Shown: positions 33,935-42,486, counted from the first letter of the stretch. The stretch is 64,000 nt of DNA from JAOUGY01 sp963825585 (GCA_963825585.1 CAWGTX010000002.1:186001-250000); one strand, 5' to 3'. The notes: generated by a model from the sequence alone, not told the origin. Translations and numbers: made by a program.

Positions 33935-34896
33935 TCGTAGACCTCCCGGAACTTCCTGACGAACCGCCGGCTGAGGACGTTCAGACCCAGGGTCATGACG
34001 AAGAGGGTCAGACCGATGGCGAAGATCGAGTTGTAGTCGATGGTGTTGTAGCTCAGGTCACCGCTCGAGATCCGCACGATGTGTCCTGTCATCGCCTCTC
34101 CCGGTTGGAACGGATTGAGGATGTACGAGAAGAGCGGGTCGTCCCCGAGGTGGAAGTTCCGGGGGGCGGCCCCTGACGCCAGCGCCACCACCATGGTCTC
34201 TCCGACTGCCCGGGACATGGCGATCACGAACGCCGCACTGATACCCGAGAGCGCCGCCGGCACCACGATCTTGATGGAGACCTCGAACTTCGTCGCCCCG
34301 AGCCCGTATGCGGCCTGACGCAACGAGTCGGGAACGGCATGCAGAGCGTCTTCGGACAGTGAACTGACCAGAGGCACCACCAGGATCCCGATGACGATGC
34401 CGGCGGACGCGACGTTGAAGAAGCCGACCGTGCTTTCGCCGAAGATGCCCCGCAGCAGTGGCGTCATGAAGGTCAGAGCGAAGAAGCCGAACACCACTGT
34501 GGGGATGCCGACCAGGACCTCGAGGATCGGTTTGAGTATCCCCCGCATCCGGGCCGAGGCGTACTCCGACAGGTAGATCGCCGAGGCCAGCCCGATGGGC
34601 AGTGCCACCAGCATGGCGATGAGGGCGATGAGGACGGTCGAGAGGATGAGCGCCCAGATCCCGAAGCTGCCGGCCTGTGGCTGCCAGACCGTCCCTGTGA
34701 GGAACTCGGAGATACTCACCCGGTCGTCCTGGAAGAAGAGCAGCGATTCACGCCCGAGCTCGTAGAGGATGCCGAGGGTGGTGGCGATCGAGATGGCTCC
34801 GCAGGCGAAGAGGGAGGCCACGACCAGGTTCTCTCCCGGTCGGCGCTTCTTGGTGAGCATGTCGGCGGCCCCGTCCGGCCGTGGCGCTGCTGTCAT
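33931..34896 (-). CDS. pstC: Phosphate ABC transporter permease PstC
   Basis: The 321-residue permease has about six membrane helices and the PstC segments LPIGLASAIYLSEYASARMRGILKPILEVLVGIPTVV, read here in two helices, GFFALTFMTPLLRG, PDSLRQAAYGLGATKFEVSIKIVVPAALSGI (EAA loop) and SRAVGETMVVALASG. It forms the phosphate channel with PstA. It follows pstS after 119 bases containing a strong hairpin, and overlaps pstA. Confidence 0.93.
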   Translation of the reverse strand: MTAAPRPDGAADMLTKKRRPGENLVVASLFACGAISIATTLGILYELGRESLLFFQDDRVSISEFLTGTVWQPQAGSFGIWALILSTVLIALIAMLVALPIGLASAIYLSEYASARMRGILKPILEVLVGIPTVVFGFFALTFMTPLLRGIFGESTVGFFNVASAGIVIGILVVPLVSSLSEDALHAVPDSLRQAAYGLGATKFEVSIKIVVPAALSGISAAFVIAMSRAVGETMVVALASGAAPRNFHLGDDPLFSYILNPFQPGEAMTGHIVRISSGDLSYNTIDYNSIFAIGLTLFVMTLGLNVLSRRFVRKFREVYE

Positions 34897-34940
34897 CCTG
34901 TCAGCCTTTCCATCCCGATGACGATTTCGATTCCATGGTG

Positions 34941-34981
34941 GCAGGAGGTTCGGCCGGGGGCTCCCCGGCCGAACCTCCTGC
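34941..34981 (-). terminator. Intra-operon hairpin between pstS and pstC
   Basis: Two perfect 19-base arms (34941-34959 and 34963-34981) with a three-base loop lie 35 bases after the pstS stop. No T tract follows. By analogy with other binding-protein operons it probably limits read-through or stabilises the pstS part of the message, giving more PstS than permease. Confidence 0.75.
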
Positions 34982-35015
34982 TTTCAGACTCTCGATCGAG
35001 TCAGATCCGGACGGG

Positions 35016-36098
35016 TCACCAACCCGCTGCCTCCTTGAGATGGTCGGCGGCCTCGAGCAGCGCTTCTTCAGGTGCCGGGAAGTACCCGACTTCGCCGATC
35101 ACATCGTTCACCCGATTCAGGTAGAAGGCCATGAACTCGGCCACCTGCGGCTTCTCGGCGATGATCCCGGCGTCGGTGTACATGAACAGCGGACGGGACA
35201 GCACGTAGGTGTTGGCGTTCACCGACTCCTCGCTCGGAGCGACTCCGTCGACCGCCACCGCCTGGAGCACGTCGGCGTTCTCCGAGTAGAAGGCGAAGCC
35301 GAAGTAGCCGATGGCGCAGGTGGTGCTTGTGTCACCTTCGGTGCATCCGTCGCCGGACACGCCCTGGACGGTGACGTTGTCGTCCTCGCCCACGATCTGG
35401 GCGATCGAGCTGAGGATGGGCGACGGGTCCGCCTCCTCGAAGACCACCTCGTTGAAGTAGTCGAACGTGCCGGAGTCGGCGCCCGGGGTGAACAGCTGGA
35501 TCGGATGGGCCGGGAACTCTGGGTTCACGTCTGCCCAGGTGGCCCCGGCAGCGGTGAGCGAGAAGGCGGTGGCGATCTCTTCGAGCGTCAGTTCCTGGGC
35601 GAAGTAGTTGTCCGAGCTGATGACGAGCGAGAGGGCGTCGGTGCCGACCCGAACCTCGATCGGCGTGCGGCCGATCGACTCACATGCCGCGACCTCCTCG
35701 TCGTCGATCGGACGGGAGGCGTTTGCGATGTCAGAGGCGCCCTCCACACAGAAGCGCTCCAGACCGCCGCCGGAACCGATCGAGTCGATGGCGTATCCGG
35801 TGCCACCCTCGTCCTCCCACAACGACATCACTGCCGTGGAGAGGGGGAACACGGTCGACGAACCGGCGATGCCGATGTCACCCGACGAGGCATCGAGGGG
35901 GTCGATGATCGGGAGTCCCAGCGGCGACATATCGTCCATGGGCTCCTCGGCAGCAGCCGTGGTGGTGGTCTCCTCGGCTGCAGCGGTGGTCTCGGTGTCG
36001 GGGGCGGTGGTCTCTTCAGTGGCGTCATCGCCGCCGCAGGCGGCGAGCACCAACGCGAAGGCCAGCGCCATGGCGCTCAGCTTCGTGGGCTTTCTCAT
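35016..36098 (-). CDS. pstS: Phosphate ABC transporter substrate-binding lipoprotein PstS
   Basis: The 360-residue product has a lipobox (ALVLAACGG), an acidic Thr/Glu/Ala linker and a PstS fold. Phosphate-contact segments are visible: GSSTVFPLS, GSGGGLERFC, DIANASRPI and TPGADSGTFDYF. Two Cys pairs (FCVEG with VAACES; DGCTEGDTSTTCAIGYFGFAFY) suggest disulfides outside the membrane. GAGGAG precedes the ATG. A PHO-box-like direct repeat lies about 120 bases upstream, indicating induction by the PhoB-like regulator encoded in the same cluster. Confidence 0.94.
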   Translation of the reverse strand: MRKPTKLSAMALAFALVLAACGGDDATEETTAPDTETTAAAEETTTTAAAEEPMDDMSPLGLPIIDPLDASSGDIGIAGSSTVFPLSTAVMSLWEDEGGTGYAIDSIGSGGGLERFCVEGASDIANASRPIDDEEVAACESIGRTPIEVRVGTDALSLVISSDNYFAQELTLEEIATAFSLTAAGATWADVNPEFPAHPIQLFTPGADSGTFDYFNEVVFEEADPSPILSSIAQIVGEDDNVTVQGVSGDGCTEGDTSTTCAIGYFGFAFYSENADVLQAVAVDGVAPSEESVNANTYVLSRPLFMYTDAGIIAEKPQVAEFMAFYLNRVNDVIGEVGYFPAPEEALLEAADHLKEAAGW

Positions 36099-36212
36099 TT
36101 CGGGTTCACTCCTCGTTCGAGGTTCACATCCGCCGCACCGGCGGGAGGCGCTCCATGTCTCTCCTCAGAGCGCCGCGCCAAGCTACGGAGTGCGGATGAC
36201 CCTCACTCTGCC

Positions 36213-36234
36213 CCAAAGTGAACGAGAGGTGAAC
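36213..36234 (-). promoter_or_regulatory. PHO-box-like 11-bp direct repeat upstream of pstS
   Basis: On the minus strand two units, GTTCACCTCTC and GTTCACTTTGG, follow each other with an exact 11-base period. This is the spacing and core (GTTCAC) of PhoP/RegX3-type binding sites in actinobacteria. The site lies about 115-135 bases upstream of the pstS start. It is the natural target for the PhoB-like regulator at 30249-30959. Confidence 0.7.
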
Positions 36235-36247
36235 GTTGCTGCTGGTG

Positions 36248-36487
36248 TCAGACCAGCTGCGACAGGCGACCCCTGAGTTCCTCGACGGAGGGAACCCTGC
36301 CTGCGACCACCACCTCGTCGTCGATCACCAGGGCAGGCGTGGACATCACCCCGCACGAGACGATCTCGCCGTAGTCGGTGACCTTCTCGATCGGAGCGGA
36401 CACGCCCAACGCATCGAGCGCCTCGACCGTACGCTTCTCGAGGGTTCTGCAGTTGGCACAGCCCGATCCGAGCACTTTGACTTCCAT
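36248..36487 (-). CDS. Small thioredoxin-like protein (redox-active disulfide type)
   Basis: The 79-residue product is a minimal thioredoxin fold with an N-terminal CxxC active site (LGSGCANCRTLEKR), the cis-Pro region MSTPALVIDDEVVVAGRVPS and the helix EELRGRLSQLV. The family (TM0996/MTH895-like) is frequently found beside UPF0718/ArsP-type permeases and ArsR regulators, exactly as here. It probably transfers electrons to, or carries metal/metalloid for, the permease system. I chose ATG 36487 with GGAGAG upstream; a GTG three bases earlier is also possible. Confidence 0.85.
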   Translation of the reverse strand: MEVKVLGSGCANCRTLEKRTVEALDALGVSAPIEKVTDYGEIVSCGVMSTPALVIDDEVVVAGRVPSVEELRGRLSQLV

Positions 36488-36500
36488 CACCGACTCTCCT

Positions 36501-37541
36501 TCACAACACCAAGTTGAACAGGTACCCGACCGCCAGGATCCCGGTCGCGACCACCGCCACGAAGGTGGCGACCAGCTTCGGCTTGAGGACCCGACGCAGC
36601 AGGATCATCTCGGGGATCGACAACGCCACCACCGACATCATGAACGCCAGCACCGTCCCGATCGGGAGGCCCTTGGCATGGAGCGCCTCCACCATCGGAA
36701 GGATCCCCGCTGCGTTCGAATAGAGGGGAATGCCGAACACCACCGCCGCCGGCACCGCCAGCGGGTTGTCGGGTCCCGCCACCCGCACGAAGAAGTCCTC
36801 CGGGACCCAGCCATGGATCACGGCTCCGACACCGATCCCCACCAGCAGGTACGGCCACACCTTGCGGAGGATGGTTCTTACCTCCTCCCGACCCATCGCC
36901 AGCCGATCCGACCACGTCAACCCCCGACTCGGGTCGATCGCCTGACCCCGGAGTTTGGTCTCGAACACGAATGGCTCGACCCACTTCTCGAGTCTGAGAC
37001 GCCCGATGACCCACCCGGCAACGACCGCAATGGTGAGGCCGGACATGACGTACAGGGCGGCAACATTCCACCCGAACAAGCCGTAGAGCAGCACGATGGC
37101 CACCTCGTTCACCATCGGACTGGCGATCAGAAAGCTCATCGTGACGCCGAGCGGGACACCGGCGGCGACGAACCCGATGAACCCGGGGACCGCCGAGCAC
37201 GAGCAGAAGGGCGTCACCACGCCCAGGCCTGCGGCGGCCACGTTGCCGACACCCTCCCGGCGCCCACCGAGCAGGGTCCTGGTGCGCTCCACACTCATGA
37301 AGCTGCGCAGCACCGTCACCGCGAAGATGATCCCGGTCAGGAGGAGGGCGATCTTGATCGTGTCGTAGAAGAAGAACTCCACGGCCGATCCGAGCCGGGA
37401 TTCGAGATCGAGGCCGGCGAGGTCACCCACCGCCCACCGCCAGAGCGGGGCGTTCAGCCGGTAGGCGGCCACCCAGGCGACCACAGCGGACACGACGGGT
37501 ACGAGCAGCCGCTTCTCCTGGCGGGTGAGGCTGGCGGTCAC
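36501..37541 (-). CDS. UPF0718/DUF318 permease (ArsP-like)
   Basis: The 346-residue product has eight to ten hydrophobic helices and the family motif VVTPFCSCSAVPGFIGFVAAGVPLGVTMSFLIASPMVN (read here across two helices), with the conserved FCSC cysteines, and a second repeat VFGIPLYSNAAGILPMVEAL. Members include ArsP, which exports organoarsenicals; others remain uncharacterised. It starts with GTG at 37541 overlapping the arsR-like stop (GTGA). The downstream thioredoxin-like gene and upstream ArsR-like gene support a metal or metalloid role. Confidence 0.85.
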   Translation of the reverse strand: MTASLTRQEKRLLVPVVSAVVAWVAAYRLNAPLWRWAVGDLAGLDLESRLGSAVEFFFYDTIKIALLLTGIIFAVTVLRSFMSVERTRTLLGGRREGVGNVAAAGLGVVTPFCSCSAVPGFIGFVAAGVPLGVTMSFLIASPMVNEVAIVLLYGLFGWNVAALYVMSGLTIAVVAGWVIGRLRLEKWVEPFVFETKLRGQAIDPSRGLTWSDRLAMGREEVRTILRKVWPYLLVGIGVGAVIHGWVPEDFFVRVAGPDNPLAVPAAVVFGIPLYSNAAGILPMVEALHAKGLPIGTVLAFMMSVVALSIPEMILLRRVLKPKLVATFVAVVATGILAVGYLFNLVL

Positions 37542-37876
37542 GTTGTCACCATGTCTCGCAGCGCGGCGGGCAGCATCTCGGACACCAGCTGGGCCGCCCG
37601 TACCGACAGCCGGTAGTCGATCCACCGCCCCCGCCGGGCCGAATCGACCAAGCCAGCCTCACGCAGGATCCGGAGGTGGTACGACAGCAGGTTCGGAGCG
37701 ACCGCCACCCGAGCCTGCAACTCGCAGACGCACCGCTCATCGTGCGACAGCTCGTCGAGGATCCGCAGTCGAATCGGATCGCCGAGGGCCGAGAGGAGGG
37801 CGGCTCTTGCTTCAACAGTGGTTGATTCAAGATCGGTTGATGTCACAGGGTCAGTGTCGGTCGGGCGACGGGACAC
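37538..37876 (-). CDS. ArsR/SmtB-family metal-responsive repressor
   Basis: The 112-residue winged-helix protein has ALLSALGDPIRLRILDEL, the metal-site-like ERCVCELQARVAV (Cys-x-Cys in the ArsR position) and the recognition helix APNLLSYHLRILREAGLVDSARRGRWIDYRL. It starts with GTG at 37876. The CVC pair is consistent with As(III)/Sb(III) or another thiophilic metal as inducer. It is coupled to the permease gene and presumably represses the cluster, including the flavoprotein gene promoter at 39583-39612. Confidence 0.88.
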   Translation of the reverse strand: MSRRPTDTDPVTSTDLESTTVEARAALLSALGDPIRLRILDELSHDERCVCELQARVAVAPNLLSYHLRILREAGLVDSARRGRWIDYRLSVRAAQLVSEMLPAALRDMVTT

Positions 37877-38270
37877 CGCCAGTGCCGTATGACATTGCTC
37901 GCCCGCTCACTCCTGCGGGTACATCGCCCGCCGCTTTCTGGCTCCTCGCTCCTCGCCCCTCGCTCATACCAACGAATCTGAGTCTTCTCCGGCTCGTTGC
38001 CGCATCTGCGCGAATTCGGTGTGCGACGCGTCAGAAGCCATGCCGATTCATGAGATCCATGACGTCGTCCCGGGAGGCACGCTCAGCCATCAGGAGATCG
38101 CGCTCGACGAAGAACCCGTCGAGCCGAACGATGCAGCGCCACGGCGCCCCCGGTGCACGCACCGGATGCTTCCACCTCGGCTTCCCGACCGGCCACCCCC
38201 TCGTCGCGCTCGAGCACATAGCCGCGAGTCGACGGCTCCTCCGGTGACGACCGTAGCCCGCACCGGCCGG
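37877..38270 (-). other. Intergenic stretch with low-complexity CTCGCTC words and an uncertain 62-aa ORF
   Basis: Between the ArsR-like gene and the flavoprotein gene there is no recognised gene. A minus-strand frame at 38031-38219 (62 codons) ends with protein-like sequence (CIVRLDGFFVERDLLMAERASRDDV, read in two parts, then MDLMNRHGF), but its N-terminal half is basic and unlikely. Another frame has plausible codons in that half, so a frame-broken small gene is possible. At 37944-37972 GCTCCTCG-like words repeat. Confidence 0.3.
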
Positions 38271-39545
38271 TCAGCAGGAGGAGGAGGTGGCCCCTGCTCC
38301 GCACACGCCCGTCTCGGGCAGCATCAGATCGATCCGCCGGGCCGATTCCCGATCGCCGGCGATCTCGGCGACGACCGAACGAACCTGCTCGAAACCGGTG
38401 AGGGTGAGAAACGTGGGTGCCCGCCCGTAGCTCTTGATGCCCACGGTGTAGTAGCCGTCCTCGGGATGGGAGAGCACGTCCACGCCATGTGGTGGCACCG
38501 TGCCGCAGCTGTGGACGTTCGGGTCGATCAGCGGGGCCAGTTGGCGCGGACTCTCCAACCATGGGTCCAGGTCGAGGCGGAGCTCCCGGGTCATGTCGAG
38601 GTCCGGCCGCTGCCCGGTCGAGGCGACGACACGGTCGACGGCAAACGTCCGACCGTCGAGCCCGGTGACGACGAGTCTGCCATCGACCTCGTCGATCCGA
38701 TCGGTCGCGAACCCCGTCACCACATCGACGACGCCCCGCCCGGACGCTACGCGAAGGCGGGTTCCGAGCGCGCCTCGCGCTTCCAGCTGGTCGCCATCGC
38801 CGGCGCCGAACGCCGATGAGACGTCGTCCCTTCGGACCACCCACACCACGCTCGTGTCGGGCTGGGTCTCGGCCAGCGCCACCAGGTCGAGGATGACGTT
38901 GGCAGCCGAGTGCCCTGCGCCCGCCACCATCACCGTGGCACCGGCGTACATCTTTCGGTCGGCGCCGAGCACGTCGGGGAGACCGTAGGCGATCCGCTCC
39001 GTGGCTTCCCGCTCCCCCGGCGCCGGAACACCCGACGAGCCGAGCGGGTTGTGATTCGTCCACGTACCCGAGGCGTCGATGACGGCCGCCACCAGGTGAC
39101 GCTCCATCCCGGATGGAGTCTCCACCGTCACCACGAACGGCTCCGAGCTCCGGCCGGCGGTTTTCACCTTGTCGTGGCCACGTCGCGACAAGGCCACCAC
39201 CCGACTCCGGTACCGAATCGAAGGAGCAAGCACCGGGTGCCCGGCGAGTGGGGCGATATACCCGTCGATCCACTCGTCGCCGGTCGGAAGCCCATCCGGG
39301 TCCGGCTCGGTCCAGGCAGTGTCGCCCAGCAACCGCCGACTCACCGGATCGATCAACTCGGACCACGGCGAGAACAGCCGCACATGCCCCCAATCGGCGA
39401 TGTTGGCACCCGCCGAATCCCCCGCCTCGAACACGACGAAGCCGATACCCCGATCCGCCAGATGAGCGGCCGCCGCCAACCCGGCCGGCCCAGCCCCGAT
39501 CACCGCCACCGGAAACGCACGCAACGACTCAGGAACCGACGACAT
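38271..39545 (-). CDS. FAD/NAD(P)-dependent oxidoreductase (flavin monooxygenase-like, ars-associated)
   Basis: The 424-residue flavoprotein has an FAD-binding GxGxxG (VIGAGPAGLAAAAHLADRG) near the N-terminus, a second dinucleotide-binding site (VMVAGAGHSAANVILDL) in the middle, and TGQRPDLDMTREL. The end carries two cysteines (GVCGAGATSSSC), a feature I associate with flavoproteins of ars operons. I chose the ATG at 39545 because AGGAG precedes it. The gene heads the putative metalloid operon and has a good promoter with an overlapping dyad. Substrate oxidation of an arsenical or thiol is inferred from context only. Confidence 0.8.
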   Translation of the reverse strand: MSSVPESLRAFPVAVIGAGPAGLAAAAHLADRGIGFVVFEAGDSAGANIADWGHVRLFSPWSELIDPVSRRLLGDTAWTEPDPDGLPTGDEWIDGYIAPLAGHPVLAPSIRYRSRVVALSRRGHDKVKTAGRSSEPFVVTVETPSGMERHLVAAVIDASGTWTNHNPLGSSGVPAPGEREATERIAYGLPDVLGADRKMYAGATVMVAGAGHSAANVILDLVALAETQPDTSVVWVVRRDDVSSAFGAGDGDQLEARGALGTRLRVASGRGVVDVVTGFATDRIDEVDGRLVVTGLDGRTFAVDRVVASTGQRPDLDMTRELRLDLDPWLESPRQLAPLIDPNVHSCGTVPPHGVDVLSHPEDGYYTVGIKSYGRAPTFLTLTGFEQVRSVVAEIAGDRESARRIDLMLPETGVCGAGATSSSC

Positions 39546-39571
39546 CACAACTCCTAACGCATCGATGGTCA

Positions 39572-39612
39572 TCTATGTGTTGACTATAGACCAACGCATC
39601 GACGCTCGTCAA
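39572..39612 (-). promoter_or_regulatory. Promoter and ArsR-type operator candidate upstream of the flavoprotein gene
   Basis: On the minus strand TTGACG (39607-39612) and TATAGT (39583-39588) are 18 bases apart, a near-consensus housekeeping promoter. An inverted repeat, TCTAT (39572-39576) with ATAGA (39586-39590), overlaps the -10 element, and two copies of AACGCATCGA (39556-39565 and 39593-39602) flank it. ArsR repressors bind such dyads over promoters. Confidence 0.55.
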
Positions 39613-39615
39613 TGG

Positions 39616-40133
39616 ACAGATTCTTCCCCACGGAGCGCAGGGGGGCAAGGGGCAACAGCTTTTGTCCCCCACGGAGCGGGGCAAGGACCGACAGCTTTGT
39701 CCCCCACGGAGCGGAGTGGGGAAGGGGCCAGCAGCTTTGTCCCCCACGGAGCGGAGTGGGGAAGGGGCCAGCAGCTTTGTCCCCCACGGAGTGGGGGAAG
39801 GGGCCCCCGCGAGGAACGAGCGGGGTAGGGGGGTTGAAAGCCCGCGAGAAGAAATCAGCACACGTTCCGGAACGCGTCATCATGCTCGCGAGGGAGAGGC
39901 GCCAACAGCCGGGGCGCGGGAACGAGCGGGGTAGGGGGGTTGAAAGCCCGCGAGACGACGTCCAACGCGTTCCGGAGCGCGGCATCATGCTCGCTAGGGA
40001 TAGGCACCCCCTACCCCGCTCCTTCGTCGTACCGGTCGCCTCGACCGGCGGACCCTTCCCCCTCTCGCAAGCTCGAGGGGGACAACGCCGTTCCTTCCCC
40101 CTCTCGCAAGCTCGAGGGGGACAAGAGTGCTCA
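39616..40133. repeat. Left repeat block flanking ppk1
   Basis: This gene-free block (within 39546-40130) is built from three repeat types. TTTGTCCCCCACGGAG units with GGGGAAGGGGCC between them occur four or more times (about 39625-39805). A GAACGAGCGGGGTAGGGG unit followed by TTGAAAGCCCGCGAGA and a TTCCGGA/GCATCATGCTCGC stretch occurs twice (39811-39897 and 39920-40000). CTTCCCCCTCTCGCAAGCTC followed by GAGGGGGACAA occurs twice (about 40055-40125), next to the ppk1 stop. All three recur inverted on the other side of ppk1. Confidence 0.85.
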
Positions 40134-42176
40134 ATCCGTTCTGGTGCCGGCGCGGGCTTCGGCGAGGCCTCGGAGGGTGAGGTGGGCGTCGACGTAGTGG
40201 GAGGGTTCCAGCTTCCGCCACTGGCCGTCGGGGCCGAGTTCCCAGGCGAGGGTGTCATCGGCCAGCACCACTTCGAGGATTTCGTCGAGACGCCACTGAA
40301 GGTCGGGGTCCTCGACCGGTGCGAGTGCTTCGACACGGTGGTCGAGGTTACGGGTCATGAGGTCGGCCGACCCGATGAAGTAGTGGCGGTCGCGACCGCG
40401 GGCGCCGAAGCGGTAGATCCGGGAGTGTTCCAGGTACCTGCCCACGACCGAGCGCACCGTGATGTTCTCGCTCATCCCGGGGACGCCGGGGATGAGACTG
40501 CAGATGCCTCGCACGATCAGCTCCACCTTGCATCCGGCGTCGGATGCCTCGTAGAGCGCCTCCACCATGCCGGGATCCACCAACGAGTTCATCTTCATGG
40601 TGATCGAGCCGTCGGGACGGCCGGCCTCGTCGCGGATGCGTTCCAACAGGCCGGCACGGACGCTGATCGGCGACACCAGGAGCTTGCGGTACCCGCGCTG
40701 ATGGGAGTAGCCGGTGAGATAGTTGAACAGGTCGGTGAGATCGGCGCCGATCTGCGGATCGGCGGTGAACAGCCCGATGTCCTCGTAGATACGGGCGGTC
40801 GAGTCGTTGTAGTTGCCGGTCCCGATGTGGGCGTAGCGTCGCAACGCCCCTCCCTCGTCGCGGACCACCAGGGCGATCTTGGTGTGGGTCTTGAGACCGA
40901 CCACGCCGTAGACCACGTGCACCCCGGCGTCTTCCAGACGCTGGGCCCACTCGATGTTCCGTTCCTCGTCGAAACGGGCCTTCAACTCGACCAGGGCCAC
41001 CACCTGTTTGCCTTCGGTGGCGGCCTCCATCAGCGACTGCATGATCGGGCTCTTGCGAGACGTGCGGTACAACGTCTGCTTGATGGCGAGCACGTTGGGG
41101 TCGCGGGCCGCCTTCGAGATGAACGCTTCCACCGAGGTGGTGAACGAGTCGTAGGGATGCTGAACGAGCACATCGCCGTCGCTGATGGTCGAGAAGATGT
41201 TGGGCGACTCCCCCACGCCTCCCGCCAGACGCGGCTGGGTGACCCACTGCCACGAGTCCCAGAACAGTTCGGGCCGGTCGAGGTCGGCGAGCACGAACAA
41301 CCCGGCCATGTCGAGCGGGCCGTCCACCACGATGACCTCTGCGTCGGTGAGCCCCATCTCCCGCTTGAGCAGGTCGAGCACCTCGGCCGACATCGTCGGG
41401 TGGACTTCGAGTCGAACCACCCTCCCGAATCGACGCCGGGTCAGCTCCGATTCGATGGTCTGAAGGAGATCACCACCTTGGTCCTCTTCGATTTCGAGGT
41501 CTGCGTTGCGGGTCACGCGGAAGGCGTGGTGCTCGACGATCTCCATGCCCGGGAACAACTCTTCGGCATGGGCGGCGATCACGTTCTCGAGCGGAATGAA
41601 CCGCTCACCGTCGGGCATGACCAGGAACCGCGGCAGGATGGGCGGCACCTTGATCCGGGCGAAGCGGGTCACGTTGGTGTCGGGGTTGCGGGCCACCACT
41701 CCCAGGTTGAGCGACTGGTTGGAGATGTAGGGAAACGGGTGGGAGGGATCCACCGCCAGCGGCGTCAACACCGGGAAGACGCGATCGCGGAACTGACGGT
41801 CCACGTAGTCCCGATCTTCGCCGTCGAGGCTGTCGTAGTCCGAGAACTGGATCCCCGACTTGGCCATGCCGGGAGCGAGCTCGTTGTTGAAGAGCGCAGA
41901 TGCCCGCTCGTACTGGTCGACCGCTGCGACTCGGATGGCGGCCAGCTGCTCGGACGGGGTCATGCCGTCGGCGGAGCTGCCCCGCACCCCATGCGCCACC
42001 TGTTCCATCAGACCGGCCACCCGCACCATGTAGAACTCGTCGAGGTTGTTCGACCAGATCGCCAGGAACCGAACGCGCTCCAGCAACGGGATGTCGGATT
42101 CTTCTGCGAGCGACATCACCCGACCGTTGAAGTCCAGCCACGACAGCTCACGGTTCAGATACCGATCCTGGGACAT
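40131..42176 (-). CDS. ppk1: Polyphosphate kinase 1
   Basis: The 681-residue enzyme reversibly makes polyphosphate from ATP. It has the N-terminal domain (NRELSWLDFNGRVMSLAE, SNNLDEFYMVRVAGL), the head domain (LAVDPSHPFPYISNQSLNLGV), and the two phospholipase-D-like catalytic domains: LKTHTKIALVVRDE with YAHIGTGNYND, and RDRHYFIGSADLMTRNLDHRVE. The histidines of the first and second motifs are present. The length matches the family. The gene is isolated from other genes by mirrored repeat blocks on both sides. A link with the phosphate regulon at 28.5-36.1 kb is likely in function, but no PHO-box was seen in its upstream region. Confidence 0.96.
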   Translation of the reverse strand: MSQDRYLNRELSWLDFNGRVMSLAEESDIPLLERVRFLAIWSNNLDEFYMVRVAGLMEQVAHGVRGSSADGMTPSEQLAAIRVAAVDQYERASALFNNELAPGMAKSGIQFSDYDSLDGEDRDYVDRQFRDRVFPVLTPLAVDPSHPFPYISNQSLNLGVVARNPDTNVTRFARIKVPPILPRFLVMPDGERFIPLENVIAAHAEELFPGMEIVEHHAFRVTRNADLEIEEDQGGDLLQTIESELTRRRFGRVVRLEVHPTMSAEVLDLLKREMGLTDAEVIVVDGPLDMAGLFVLADLDRPELFWDSWQWVTQPRLAGGVGESPNIFSTISDGDVLVQHPYDSFTTSVEAFISKAARDPNVLAIKQTLYRTSRKSPIMQSLMEAATEGKQVVALVELKARFDEERNIEWAQRLEDAGVHVVYGVVGLKTHTKIALVVRDEGGALRRYAHIGTGNYNDSTARIYEDIGLFTADPQIGADLTDLFNYLTGYSHQRGYRKLLVSPISVRAGLLERIRDEAGRPDGSITMKMNSLVDPGMVEALYEASDAGCKVELIVRGICSLIPGVPGMSENITVRSVVGRYLEHSRIYRFGARGRDRHYFIGSADLMTRNLDHRVEALAPVEDPDLQWRLDEILEVVLADDTLAWELGPDGQWRKLEPSHYVDAHLTLRGLAEARAGTRTD

Positions 42177-42244
42177 GATCGGTGAAGCCTATTCGACCTG
42201 CGTGAACAATGGAGGAACGAGCATCGAGCATGTGCACATCGAGG

Positions 42245-42486
42245 TCGCGCGGATAGGGAGTAGCTTTGTCCCCCTCGAGCTTGCGAGAGGGGGAAGGGGC
42301 CCCCGCTTGCGGGGTAGGGGGGGCCTATCCCTCGCGAGCATGTGTGCGCGCTCCGGAACACGTGCGAGTTCATCTCGCGGGCTCTCAACCCCCCTACCCC
42401 GCTCGTTCCTCACGGGGACCCCTTCCCCCACTCCGTGGGGGACAAAGCTGCCGCCCCTTCCCCACGGCGTGGGGGACAAAGCTCCC
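42245..42486. repeat. Right repeat block flanking ppk1 (inverted copy of the left block)
   Basis: Within the gene-free stretch 42177-42595 the three repeat types of the left flank recur inverted and in mirrored order. TTTGTCCCCCTCGAGCTTGC with GAGAGGGGGAAGG lies nearest ppk1 (42264-42296). The unit with GGGGTAGGGGGG, CTCGCGAGCATG, CTCCGGAACACG and CTCTCAACCCCCCTACCCCG lies at about 42309-42412. Two copies of CCTTCCCC.C..CGTGGGGGACAAAGCT end the block (about 42420-42484). Between 42487 and 42595 there is only a short GCTGGCAGCTGGAAGCT word repeat. Confidence 0.85.

Noticed and set aside
36104..36127. Second PHO-box (GTTCACT, GTTCGAG) close to the pstS start
   Set aside because: It overlaps the ribosome binding site region, the second unit is degenerate and the orientation is opposite to the better site upstream.
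39612..42185. 857-codon plus-strand open frame across the repeats and ppk1
   Set aside because: It runs through repeat DNA and antisense to an unambiguous polyphosphate kinase gene.
39616..42486. Insertion sequence or composite transposon carrying ppk1
   Set aside because: There is no transposase gene or recognisable terminal sequence, and I could not define a target duplication; only the mirrored repeats support mobility.
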